A stretch of 52,675 bases of DNA from Acidimicrobiales bacterium (lineage in GTDB: Bacteria; Actinomycetota; Acidimicrobiia; Acidimicrobiales; SZUA-35), in assembly GCA_020630195.1 (NCBI GenBank), contig JAHDBV010000024.1, forward strand, positions 1 through 52,675, in the 5' to 3' direction. Each line of letters opens with the position of its first letter. Position 1 is the stretch's first letter. Positions 1 through 8,776 of this stretch are shown one piece after another. Both the position numbers and the translations under genes were made by a program. The notes below the pieces were generated by a model that saw only the letters and a list, made by a program, of their open reading frames with translations, ran no database searches and was not told the DNA's origin.

Positions 1-1445
1 ACCAGACGCTGCTGCTGTCGATCTCGATGCTCGGCATCGCCGCCATCATGGGTGCGGGTGGCCTCGGTCGCCTGCTCTTCCAGGCGCTGTCGACCCAGTC
101 GGTGGTGCGTGGCACCTCGGCCGGGCTCGCCTTCTTCCTCGTGGCGGTCGTGCTCGACCGCATCTCGCAGCGAGACGGTGAGTCGACCGGTGGCCTCTTC
201 CGCCGCATCAAGATGGCCTGGGCCCACCGGAGCGACCCCGAGACGCTGCTCGAGGAAGCCGAAGCCGCCAAGGCCGCCGCTGCCGAGGAGGCCGAGGCCG
301 CCAAGGCCGACTCCTCCTACTTCGCACCGGTCACCGCGGCCGAGCGTCCGGGCATGATGGTCGCCGGTCTCGGCGGTCTGCTCATGGTCGTCTCGGTCTT
401 CCTGACCTGGACCTCGAATGCCGGCAAGATCAGCGGGTACAGCCGTCGAGCCGATCAGAGCGAGCTCGAGGGGTTGTCCTTCTCCGGGCTCGACGCCTCG
501 GGTGGCTCGTGGTTCGGCTACCTCGTGCTCGTCGCCGGTCTCGTGATCGTCGGCTCCGTCGCCAAGGTGATGACCCGCCCCGGTCGCGGGATGCGCTGGC
601 TCACCACCGATGGTGCGACCATCGCCGCCTTCTTCGGGCTGTTCGTCGCCTTCGGCCACTTCATCGCCGCCCCGTCCGACTTCGCCGTCGACCCGGGTCA
701 GGGCATCGGTGTCTACCTCGCCCTCATCGGTGGTGTGGTCGCCGTCGCCGGTTCGATGATGTGGATCCGGGTCGCACCCCACACGCCGCTGCATCCGCTG
801 CCCTCCGGCATCGCCTGGGGCCGAATGGTCGGCGGGGCGATCTCGGTCGTCTTCCTCGTGATCGCGATGTTCTCGGCCTGGTCGTTCGACACCCGTTCGG
901 ACACCGTGCTGTCGGCCGAGGATCTCGCCCGCATCGACGAGCTGAAGGCCCAGGCGGTCGCTGATCCGGCGAACGCCGCGGTCTACGCCGCGGAGATCAC
1001 GACGCTGCAGACCACGCAGACCGCGAACGCCAAGATCATCCTCGACGGCATCACCGGTGAAGGTGCGGGTCTCGGCCTCTGGACGCTGATCCTCGGTGTG
1101 TTGGCGCTCGCCGTCGCCGCCGTGAGCGCCGGACTCGCCGGGACCGACGAGCGGACCCGCTGGGTCGGCTCCGCCGCACTGGCGGGTGTCGGCGCCGGCA
1201 TCTTCGGGATCTCGGCCGCATGGATCGGCTCGCTCGCTCGTGCCACCGACCCGAACTTCGTGTCGGGTATCGGCTCGTTCCTGGCGCTCTGCGCCGGTTT
1301 CTTCATCCTCTCGTCCGCTCGCGGCGTGCTCAACGAGTTCCGCCGCACCCGGGTGTACGAGGATGAGCCTGCACCGGTCTCCGGTGCGACCTCGCCCATG
1401 GTCGATCTGACCGCTGAGGAGGTCGAGCCGACTCCGGTCGGCTGA
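1..1445 (+). CDS. proW: Glycine betaine/proline ABC transporter permease, 5'-truncated, with long multi-TM C-terminal extension
   Basis: The frame is open from the first base, with its first full codon at position 3, so the start and most of the permease lie outside the window. The first residues (QTLLLSISML, then GAGGLGRLLFQAL) match the C-terminal end of ProW/OpuAB-type permeases, ending in a last helix and LDRISQR. A normal permease would stop there. This one continues for about 410 residues: a charged Ala/Glu-rich stretch (around codons 73-100), then about eight hydrophobic segments separated by a soluble loop (SAEDLARIDELKAQ region), and an acidic tail. The betaine-binding protein follows on the same strand, so the operon probably reads proV-proW-proX. 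The ProW assignment is firm from the conserved end. The role of the extension is unknown. Confidence 0.85.
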   Translation, partial: QTLLLSISMLGIAAIMGAGGLGRLLFQALSTQSVVRGTSAGLAFFLVAVVLDRISQRDGESTGGLFRRIKMAWAHRSDPETLLEEAEAAKAAAAEEAEAAKADSSYFAPVTAAERPGMMVAGLGGLLMVVSVFLTWTSNAGKISGYSRRADQSELEGLSFSGLDASGGSWFGYLVLVAGLVIVGSVAKVMTRPGRGMRWLTTDGATIAAFFGLFVAFGHFIAAPSDFAVDPGQGIGVYLALIGGVVAVAGSMMWIRVAPHTPLHPLPSGIAWGRMVGGAISVVFLVIAMFSAWSFDTRSDTVLSAEDLARIDELKAQAVADPANAAVYAAEITTLQTTQTANAKIILDGITGEGAGLGLWTLILGVLALAVAAVSAGLAGTDERTRWVGSAALAGVGAGIFGISAAWIGSLARATDPNFVSGIGSFLALCAGFFILSSARGVLNEFRRTRVYEDEPAPVSGATSPMVDLTAEEVEPTPVG

Positions 1446-1463
1446 CCGCCGGGTGATCCCGCG

Positions 1464-1511
1464 GGCCCCACCAAATGTGGGGCCTGCTCCGGTCCGGTCC
1501 TTGCACCGGAC
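1464..1511 (+). other. Two consecutive hairpins between proW and proX
   Basis: GGCCCCAC (1464-1471) pairs perfectly with GTGGGGCC (1477-1484) around a 5-nt loop. GTCCGGT (1492-1498) then pairs with ACCGGAC (1505-1511). No T-run follows either, so these look like processing or mRNA-stability elements rather than a classical terminator. They could uncouple permease and binding-protein levels. Confidence 0.5.
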
Positions 1512-1569
1512 TACTGTTGTAGCGCTCCGATTGGCGTGCCGATCGGCGCACTCGCTCAAGACAAAACCC

Positions 1570-1585
1570 TTGGAGGGGAATCCAA
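1570..1585 (+). promoter_or_regulatory. Shine-Dalgarno of proX inside a small hairpin
   Basis: TTGGA (1570-1574) can pair with TCCAA (1581-1585) around GGGGAA. The GGAGGGG ribosome-binding site is thus partly in the stem and partly in the loop, ending one base before the ATG at 1587. The 5-bp stem is weak, so it could tune translation but may be incidental. Confidence 0.35.
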
Positions 1586-1586
1586 C

Positions 1587-2819
1587 ATGAGGAAACTCAA
1601 CAAGATGGCGCTGATGGCGCTGCTCGCCGCACTCGGCCTCGTGGCCGCGGCCTGCGGTTCCGACAGCGTCACCGATGCCGCAACCGATGCGGTCGAGGAC
1701 GCCGCTGAGACCGCCGAAGAGGCGGTCGAAGAGGTCGCCGAAGAGGCCGAAGAGGCCATGGACGACGCCGAAGACGCCATGGAGGACGAGGGCGACGCCA
1801 TGTCCGAGCTTCCGGGCGAAGGTGTCACCGTGACCATGGCTCGCGCCGACTGGTCGACCGGTTACTTCCAGGCCTACGTGTACCAGCAGCTCATGGGCGA
1901 GCTGGGCTACGAGGTCACCGACCCCGCCGAGCTCGAGCTCGGCCCGTCCCTCGCCTACCTGTCGATGGCACAGGGCGAGTTCGACTTCTGGGTCAACTCC
2001 TGGTACCCGGGCCACCTCTCGTGGCACGAGGCCGAGATGCCCGACGGCTCGCTCGTCGGCGACCACGTCACGATCGTCGGTGAGGAGATGATCGCCGGTG
2101 GCCTCCAGGGCTACCTGATCACGAAGGCGTTCGCCGACGAGTTCGGCGTGTACACCCTCGACGACCTCAACAACAACGCCGACGCCCTCGCCGCCTTCGA
2201 CGCCGCCGACCCGGTCCCCGGGAACGGCATCGCCGACATCTACGGCTGCCAGGAGTCCTGGACCTGCGACAACATCATCACCAACATGATCGCGTTCTCG
2301 GGTTGGGAGAACATCCAGCAGACCATCGCCGGCTACGACGCCATGATCGCCGAGGCGGTCGCCAAGGCCGACGCCGGTGAGCCCATGGTGATCTACACCT
2401 GGACGCCCTCGGCCTACATCACGCAGCTGGTCCCCGGCCAGAACGTGTACTGGGCAGGCGTGGAAGACGTCCTCGACGACTCGAACCCCACGGGTGACGA
2501 GGGCGGCGAGGCCCACGACCAGCGTCCCGGCACGGCCGCCATCGGCACCGACGTGTGCCCGGCTGCCACCGACACCTGCCAGACCGGCTGGGCCGCTGCC
2601 GACATCCTCGTGACCGCGAACAACGAGTTCCTCGCCGCCAACCCGGCTGCCGAGGCCCTCCTCGCTCAGGTCACCCTGTCGGTCATCGATGTCTCGCTCG
2701 CCAACGTCGAGCAGGGCAACGGCTGCGACACCTCGGAGTGCATCCAGGGTCTCGCCTCGACGTGGATCGAGAACAACCGCGACCTCGTCGACGGTTGGCT
2801 CGCCGCCGCCAAGGGCTGA
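1587..2819 (+). CDS. proX: Glycine betaine-binding lipoprotein of the ABC transporter
   Basis: This is a 410-residue extracellular solute-binding protein (OpuAC type). The start at 1587 is chosen because GGAGGGG lies just upstream and the protein then begins with a lipoprotein signal: basic n-region MRKLNK, hydrophobic core and a lipobox ending at Cys23. A roughly 50-residue Glu/Asp/Ala-rich linker follows (residues 27-75), then the binding domain beginning near VTVTMARADW. The domain is rich in tryptophan and tyrosine, for example in FWVNSWYPGHLSW and YTWTPSAY, consistent with an aromatic cage for a quaternary amine. Four cysteines in the C-terminal half may form disulfides. It lies downstream of the permease and ends before a strong terminator, so it is the last gene of the transporter operon. 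Choline or a related betaine cannot be excluded as the ligand. Confidence 0.87.
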   Translation: MRKLNKMALMALLAALGLVAAACGSDSVTDAATDAVEDAAETAEEAVEEVAEEAEEAMDDAEDAMEDEGDAMSELPGEGVTVTMARADWSTGYFQAYVYQQLMGELGYEVTDPAELELGPSLAYLSMAQGEFDFWVNSWYPGHLSWHEAEMPDGSLVGDHVTIVGEEMIAGGLQGYLITKAFADEFGVYTLDDLNNNADALAAFDAADPVPGNGIADIYGCQESWTCDNIITNMIAFSGWENIQQTIAGYDAMIAEAVAKADAGEPMVIYTWTPSAYITQLVPGQNVYWAGVEDVLDDSNPTGDEGGEAHDQRPGTAAIGTDVCPAATDTCQTGWAAADILVTANNEFLAANPAAEALLAQVTLSVIDVSLANVEQGNGCDTSECIQGLASTWIENNRDLVDGWLAAAKG

Positions 2820-2850
2820 TCCTTCCAGATCACCTGATCTGAACTGAATC

Positions 2851-2880
2851 GGGCCGGGGTCTTCGGACCCCGGCCCTTTT
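2851..2880 (+). terminator. Rho-independent terminator after proX
   Basis: GGGCCGGGGTC (2851-2861) pairs over 11 bp without mismatch with GACCCCGGCCC (2866-2876) around a TTCG tetraloop, followed by TTTT. It is the clearest intrinsic terminator in the window and closes the betaine transporter operon. Confidence 0.93.
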
Positions 2881-2943
2881 CGCGCCCCGACCGGGCGGAC
2901 CCCGTATCGGGAAGGGGGCGGGTCCCGGCGGTGTTCCGCAGGT

Positions 2944-4149
<1,206 letters not shown>

Positions 4150-4158
4150 GTGGCGCAC

Positions 4159-4164
4159 TAGGTT
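4159..4164 (+). promoter_or_regulatory. TAGGTT -10-like element
   Basis: TAGGTT lies 20 nt before the AAGGAGG/ATG of the gene at 4185. The same hexamer precedes several other genes in the window. This one would give a short leader that includes the ribosome-binding site. Confidence 0.4.
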
Positions 4165-4184
4165 CGGCGGCGAAGGAGGTCGCC

Positions 4185-4973
4185 ATGGATCTGGCCACCG
4201 TCATCCGGGACCTGCACGACGAGCAGGACGCCCTCGACACGATCGTCCGCGAGCTCGACTCGCCGGGATGGGACACACCGACATCGAGTCCGCGTTGGTC
4301 CGTCACGGATCAGATCGGTCACCTCGCCTACTTCGATCGGACCGCCGCCCTCGCGATCCGCGACGCGGCGGCGTTCGAGGCGCACGCCGCCGAACTGGGG
4401 TCGCGGTTCGCCGCGCCACCCGAACAGCTCGACGAGCTGACGCTCGGACCGTTCCGGGCGCTCGATGCCGAGGGCCGGCTCGAGGAGTGGCGATCCGCCC
4501 GTGAGGAACTGGCCGATGCCTCGACCGGGTTGGCGGAGGACTCGCGGGTGATCTGGTATGGGCCCTCCATGGGTTCGAAGTCGTTCCTCACCGCCCGGCT
4601 GATGGAGTGCTGGGCCCACGGCCAGGACGTCCTCGATGCCGTGGGCGGCGATCGCCCGGCGACCGACCGGTTGGCCCACATCGTGCGCCTCGGGGTCAAC
4701 ACCCGCAGCTGGACGTACCTGAACCGTCGGGAGGAGGCCCCCGAGGCACCGGTCGCGGTGGTGCTGACCGCACCGTCGGGCGCGGTGTGGACCCATGGTG
4801 ATCCCGAGGCCGCGGACCGGGTCGAGGGATCAGCGGAGGACTTCTGCCTCGTCGTGACCCAGCGCCGCCACGTCGATGCCACGGGCCTCCGGACCACGGG
4901 ATCCGCCGCCCGGGACTGGATGGAGAAGGCCCAGGCCTTCGCCGGACCCGCGACGGACGGCCCGGCGGCCTGA
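4185..4973 (+). CDS. TIGR03084-like metal-binding protein of the DinB / maleylpyruvate isomerase fold
   Basis: A 262-residue soluble protein with an AAGGAGG ribosome-binding site 6 nt before the ATG. The N-terminal half has the four-helix pattern of the mycothiol-dependent maleylpyruvate isomerase/DinB superfamily. It carries WSVTDQIGHLAYFD (near residues 40-55, with a candidate metal-binding His) and later MECWAHGQDVLDA (near residue 145), whose HxxD supplies the other expected ligands. The C-terminal part (VAVVLTAPSGAVW onwards) resembles the small SCP2-like domain often attached to this family. Actinobacterial relatives are usually annotated only as TIGR03084 family; a thiol-dependent transferase or isomerase activity is plausible but unproven. 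It ends three bases from the convergent regulator gene. Confidence 0.7.
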   Translation: MDLATVIRDLHDEQDALDTIVRELDSPGWDTPTSSPRWSVTDQIGHLAYFDRTAALAIRDAAAFEAHAAELGSRFAAPPEQLDELTLGPFRALDAEGRLEEWRSAREELADASTGLAEDSRVIWYGPSMGSKSFLTARLMECWAHGQDVLDAVGGDRPATDRLAHIVRLGVNTRSWTYLNRREEAPEAPVAVVLTAPSGAVWTHGDPEAADRVEGSAEDFCLVVTQRRHVDATGLRTTGSAARDWMEKAQAFAGPATDGPAA

Positions 4974-4976
4974 GGC

Positions 4977-5750
4977 TCAGCCGGCGAGCAGGTCGGCGAG
5001 GTTCCGGGCGCTGTCGGCGTCCGCCGGGAAGAAGGTCTCCAAGCGGAGCTCCGCGATGGTGACATCGTGCGCCGCTTCGAGCGTGGCCAGGCAGGTGAAC
5101 AGGGCGATGGGGCCGGCGGGGGTGTCGAATCGCATTGCCGTGATGAGCCCGGCATGGTCGGGGCGATGGCGGTCGCCCGGCACGAGGCGCCGCAGACGCT
5201 CGCTCAGCTCGGCGAGTACCGGGTCGCCAGGGTGGGTCGCCGCGTCATCGGCGAGCCGCCACGCCAGGCCGGGTGCGCACTCGTCCCAGTTCGTGATGGC
5301 ACCGCGGAGGCCGTCGGACTCGACCAGGAGCGCCATCAGATTGAGCTGACCGTCCAGGAGCGGGGGCTCGGGCGACAGGGCGGTGGTGAAGCGGAGCGCG
5401 GCGGAGTTGGCGTCGACGACGTTCCAACATCGATCGAGCACGACCGCCGGGTTCGGTTCGTGGGCGCGCAACATGAACGCCACGGCTTCACGCACCGGGC
5501 CGAGGTCGGTGAGTGGGGTCTCGGGGTGGACGGGTGCGTAGCCCGCGGCCAGGAACATGCCGTTCTGCTCCCGAGGAGGCACGCCGAGCATGCGGGCGAG
5601 GTGGCCGATCATCTCGGGGCTCGGACGGGAGCGCCCGTTCTCCACGGCGGAGAGGTGCCGTTGGCTGACCTCCGCACGCAGCGCCAGGTGTTCCTGGCTC
5701 TCGCCCCGGCGATGTCGCCATGCCCGGAGTTGTTCGCCGACGGCGGTCAC
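4977..5750 (-). CDS. XRE-family helix-turn-helix regulator with MmyB-like ligand-binding domain
   Basis: A 257-residue regulator. Residues 5-60 form a Cro/C1-type helix-turn-helix (LRAWRHRRGESQEHLALRA, then SQRHLSAVENGRSRPS). The rest matches the MmyB-like ligand-binding domain found in many actinobacterial regulators, including the phrase VVLDRCWNVVDANSAAL. The GTG start at 5750 lies in a GTGA overlap with the stop of the upstream membrane-protein gene, which fixes the start and implies translational coupling. It is the third gene of a methyltransferase, membrane protein, regulator cassette and probably controls it. The ligand is unknown. Confidence 0.82.
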   Translation of the reverse strand: MTAVGEQLRAWRHRRGESQEHLALRAEVSQRHLSAVENGRSRPSPEMIGHLARMLGVPPREQNGMFLAAGYAPVHPETPLTDLGPVREAVAFMLRAHEPNPAVVLDRCWNVVDANSAALRFTTALSPEPPLLDGQLNLMALLVESDGLRGAITNWDECAPGLAWRLADDAATHPGDPVLAELSERLRRLVPGDRHRPDHAGLITAMRFDTPAGPIALFTCLATLEAAHDVTIAELRLETFFPADADSARNLADLLAG

Positions 5751-6211
5751 GCTCGGATCCGATGGAGTCCGGCCGCCTGGGCGGCGGCCAGCCCCGCCAC
5801 CATCGCGGCGATGGCGAGCGCCCCGACGATCCCGGTGGTCGACAACCAGCCGCCGACGAGCAGCCCGCCCGCCACGACGACGGCGGTGGCCGCCACCCAG
5901 CCGAGATCGGCCGCGACCACGCCGGGTGCGTGCGTCACGAGGTCGTCGGTGGGACGTGTGGCGAGCCACACCAGACCACCGGCGAAGAGCAGGAGTCCGC
6001 AGCCTCCCACCGGGACCAGCCACATCGGCTGGATCCCGGCGAGCTCGGCGATGCGGCTCCCGGCGGCCAGTGCCGCCACCCCGGTCGCCGTCGAGAAGGC
6101 CGCGTTCGCTCGGAGCGACGAGCGGAGGAGCAGGGTCGGATCGGTGGGGTCGGTGGTCATGACGCCATCGAAGGGCACCGGGGTCGTGGAGGCCATGACC
6201 TCTGAGGTCAT
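5747..6211 (-). CDS. Small integral membrane protein of unknown function
   Basis: A 154-residue protein with about four hydrophobic segments after a polar N-terminus (NAAFSTATGVAALAAG, MWLVPVGGCGLLLFAGGLVW, LGWVAATAVVVAGGLLVGGW, IVGALAIAAMVAGLAAAQAAG). The ATG at 6211 overlaps the stop of the methyltransferase gene as ATGA and has GGGGGAG about 10 nt upstream, so it was preferred over two downstream ATGs at 6196 and 6160. Its stop overlaps the regulator start as GTGA. No family was recognised. The double coupling suggests that it works with the methyltransferase or is what the regulator controls. Confidence 0.65.
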   Translation of the reverse strand: MTSEVMASTTPVPFDGVMTTDPTDPTLLLRSSLRANAAFSTATGVAALAAGSRIAELAGIQPMWLVPVGGCGLLLFAGGLVWLATRPTDDLVTHAPGVVAADLGWVAATAVVVAGGLLVGGWLSTTGIVGALAIAAMVAGLAAAQAAGLHRIRA

Positions 6212-7266
6212 GGGGTCGCCGCTCCCCCGCCGGCCACCCACTCGTGCATGACCGTGATGCCACCGTCGGTCACGATCGGCCGGCGACGGTCCGGCGCCCG
6301 GTCGGCGTGGATGGGCTCGAGCTCGTGGGCGACGACCCGGGTGCCCGGTGGCACCCGAGCGAGCACCTTCCCCACCTGCTCGGCTGCGGCCCAGGCCGCG
6401 ATGAACATCACGACAACGGTGGCGTCTCCGAGCGGGGCGGTGTCGGCATCGCCGGTGTCGATCACCGCACGACCCCCGAGGCCGGACCGATCCAGTCGGT
6501 CGAGCGCGTCCTCGGCGACGCCGGCGTCGAGCTCGATGCCCCGCGCCCGTCCCGCTCCGGCCTCGAGGCACGCCTGGAGCAGGCGGCCGTCACCACAGCC
6601 GAGATCCACGACCACGTCGTCCGCGGACAGCTCGAGCGCCGCCGCCAGACCCCGGGCGACGTCCATCGGCGTCACGAGCAGCGGCCCGAGATCGGGTGCC
6701 GGGCCCCGTCGCCCGGCCCGTTCGGCGGCGACGCGCACGAGCCGTCGGAGCAGATGGACCGGCCAGAGTGCCCGGGGAAGGGCGGGACCTCGCAGATCGG
6801 GCTCCCGAGGGGCGATCCGCGCGAGACGAGGAGGTCGCTCGGCCCAGCGGATCACGATCCGTTCGGGCTCGTCGGCCGTCGAGGCGAGCACGACCCGGTC
6901 GGTGGTCCGGCGGACGGCCTCGGCGGCCGACCCGCTGGTCGGGGCCCACCGACGGAGGCCGTGGTCCTCGGCGACGGCGATCGCGGCGTCGACGGCGTCG
7001 GGCGCGACGCGGAACTCGGGGACGGAGATCAACGATCCCGTCTCCGGTTCGGGGATGCGGTGCGCGATGGCCGCGGTCGTCAACCGGCGTGACCATCGGG
7101 CGGTGTCGTCGTGTTGACGGCGGTGCAGGGCGGCGAGGGCACGTGTGGCCCGTCGATGCAGCTCGTCGTCACCGTGGTCGGCGGCGAGTCGTCGGAGGGT
7201 GGCCGGCAGGTCGCCCCGGTGGATGGCGTCCACGAGGGCGTCGGGAAGGTTGTCGGGCGACGACAT
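6208..7266 (-). CDS. Class I SAM-dependent methyltransferase-fold protein
   Basis: A 352-residue protein. The C-terminal half has a Rossmann-type SAM-binding domain with motif I VVDLGCGDGRLLQ, the acidic post-motif RGIELD, and a later VVVMFIAAW strand in the position of motif IV. The N-terminal half (helical, with histidine- and arginine-rich segments) was not recognised and may bind the substrate. The ATG at 7266 is preceded by TAGGTT six nt upstream with no ribosome-binding site, which suggests a leaderless transcript. It is the first gene of the three-gene coupled cassette. Substrate unknown. Confidence 0.7.
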   Translation of the reverse strand: MSSPDNLPDALVDAIHRGDLPATLRRLAADHGDDELHRRATRALAALHRRQHDDTARWSRRLTTAAIAHRIPEPETGSLISVPEFRVAPDAVDAAIAVAEDHGLRRWAPTSGSAAEAVRRTTDRVVLASTADEPERIVIRWAERPPRLARIAPREPDLRGPALPRALWPVHLLRRLVRVAAERAGRRGPAPDLGPLLVTPMDVARGLAAALELSADDVVVDLGCGDGRLLQACLEAGAGRARGIELDAGVAEDALDRLDRSGLGGRAVIDTGDADTAPLGDATVVVMFIAAWAAAEQVGKVLARVPPGTRVVAHELEPIHADRAPDRRRPIVTDGGITVMHEWVAGGGAATP

Positions 7267-7272
7267 GGGCTC

Positions 7273-7278
7273 AACCTA
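7273..7278 (-). promoter_or_regulatory. TAGGTT -10 element, leaderless start of methyltransferase gene
   Basis: TAGGTT is followed by six bases (GAGCCC) and then the ATG at 7266. That spacing puts the transcription start on or next to the start codon. No Shine-Dalgarno sequence fits in between. Confidence 0.6.
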
Positions 7279-7351
7279 GGCGTCCGACCGGCCGAGCGGC
7301 GCAGCCGGCGACGCTCGCCCGCTCCCGTCTGACACGGGCCGGGCCGGTGAG

Positions 7352-7357
7352 TAGGTT
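7352..7357 (+). promoter_or_regulatory. TAGGTT -10-like element upstream of crotonase
   Basis: TAGGTT lies 45 nt before the GTG at 7403. It would give a leader of about 40 nt carrying the GAGGAG ribosome-binding site. Confidence 0.4.
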
Positions 7358-7402
7358 CGGCCCGGTCGCCGAGTGCGCGACCGAGCCGACGAGGAGTGCC
7401 CC

Positions 7403-8188
7403 GTGTCCGAGATGATCCTGTTCGACGTCGACGCGAACGTCGCCACCATCACCTTCAACCGTCCCGATGCGGCCAACGCCATGGACCGGGACTTCATGTA
7501 CGAGCTGATGCACCTGGCGATCCGCTGCGACGAGGATCCCGACATCCGAGCCGTCGTGGCGACCGGCGCCGGGCGGTTCTTCTGCGCCGGTGGCGACCTC
7601 GGATCCTTCGCCGACGCCGGTGACGGCGCTGGCGGGCTCCTCAAGGAGATGACCACCTACTACCACGCCGCGATCTCCCGCTTCGCCCGCATGGACGCCC
7701 CGTTGATCTCGGCCGTGAACGGTGCGGCCGCCGGTGCGGGCTTCTCGTTCGCCGCCGCCTCCGATCTCGTCATCGCGGCCGAGTCGGCGACGTTCACCTC
7801 GGCCTACACCGCCGCGGCGCTGACCCCCGACGGGTCGTCGACCTACTTCGTTCCCCGGCTGATCGGCATGCGGCGGGCGATGGAGCTGATGGTCACGAAT
7901 CGTCGGCTCTCCGCCGCCGAGGCCCTCGAGTGGGGACTCATCACCCAGGTCGTTCCGGATGACGAGCTCCTGGCGACGGCCTCGGCCACCGCCGCCCGGT
8001 TGGCGGCCGGGCCCACCCTCGCCTTCGGACGGGTCAAGGCGATGCTCAACGAGACCTTCGCCGGGACGCTCGAGACCCAGATGGAACTGGAAGCCCGCAA
8101 CATCGCCGCGATGTCGGGGACCGCGGATGGCAAGGAGGGCATCGACGCCTTCCTCAACAAGCGCCGCCCCGGCTTCACCGGACGCTGA
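7403..8188 (+). CDS. Enoyl-CoA hydratase/isomerase family protein, PaaG-like isomerase type
   Basis: A 261-residue crotonase-fold protein. The start is placed at GTG 7403 because GAGGAG lies 6-7 nt upstream; a longer reading from 7373 has no ribosome-binding site. The oxyanion-hole segments are clear (FFCAGGDLGSF and NGAAAGAGFSFA). Both glutamates of true hydratases are missing: Ser occupies the Glu144 position and the Glu164 region reads TSAYTAAAL. The segment TPDGSSTYFVPRLIG resembles the 1,2-epoxyphenylacetyl-CoA isomerase branch (PaaG), so isomerase activity is likelier than hydration. It acts on CoA thioesters in the cytosol and is convergent with the SAP-domain gene. Confidence 0.82.
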   Translation: MSEMILFDVDANVATITFNRPDAANAMDRDFMYELMHLAIRCDEDPDIRAVVATGAGRFFCAGGDLGSFADAGDGAGGLLKEMTTYYHAAISRFARMDAPLISAVNGAAAGAGFSFAAASDLVIAAESATFTSAYTAAALTPDGSSTYFVPRLIGMRRAMELMVTNRRLSAAEALEWGLITQVVPDDELLATASATAARLAAGPTLAFGRVKAMLNETFAGTLETQMELEARNIAAMSGTADGKEGIDAFLNKRRPGFTGR

Positions 8189-8197
8189 GGAGCGGAG

Positions 8198-8776
8198 TCA
8201 GCCGCTCCCGCCGTCGAGCTCGGCCGGGTCGGGTCGCAGCTCGACGGGGAGCGCCCGGAACTCGGCCCACGCTCGTCGGCAGGCAGCCGGATCCCCGTCG
8301 GGGCGTGCGGCGAACCAGGCCCGGGTGAATCGGACGTACTCGAGCTGGGGCAGCGTCGGCGGAGGCTCCGCGTCGCGGGTCGCGTACCAGTGTGCGACCA
8401 GCTCGCCGAGCGTGGTGTCGCCGGCCGCGATGGCCTCGCGCATGAAGACGTCGTAGCGGAAGCCGGATCCGATCCGTTCGACGAAGAACGCCCGGAGCTG
8501 CTGCGTGGCCGCCTGGCCGGGCCGGATCGGGGTGTCGTCGGCGAGGGGTTCGGGCAGACGGCGGCTGCTGGTGGTCCGTCGTGCGGGCGTCGGTGGATCC
8601 ACGCCGTCGAGGTCGGCCGCCAGTCGCTCGGTCAGGTCCGGCTTGGAGCCCGACGTCGGCAGGCCACGTCGTCGGCACTCGGCGAGCAGTTCGGCCTTCA
8701 TCCAGTACCAGCGACGCAGCTCGGTGCCCGTCTCGACGGACGCCAGGTCGGGGCGTGCCGGTGGTGCGTCGCTCAC
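8198..8776 (-). CDS. SAP-domain protein with DUF6434 region
   Basis: A 192-residue soluble protein starting at GTG 8776 inside a GTGA overlap with the stop of the large transporter gene; the overlap decides the start over a longer in-frame reading. Residues 18-60 resemble a SAP helix-extended-helix module (LRRWYWMKAELLAECRRRGL, then GSKPDLTERL), usually a nucleic-acid-binding element. Residues 75-135 match DUF6434 as known from other SAP proteins: TPIRPGQAATQQLRAFFVER, then the TLGELVAHWY segment. The coupling to a cation-chloride-type transporter is unusual for such a protein. Function unknown. Confidence 0.72.
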   Translation of the reverse strand: MSDAPPARPDLASVETGTELRRWYWMKAELLAECRRRGLPTSGSKPDLTERLAADLDGVDPPTPARRTTSSRRLPEPLADDTPIRPGQAATQQLRAFFVERIGSGFRYDVFMREAIAAGDTTLGELVAHWYATRDAEPPPTLPQLEYVRFTRAWFAARPDGDPAACRRAWAEFRALPVELRPDPAELDGGSG

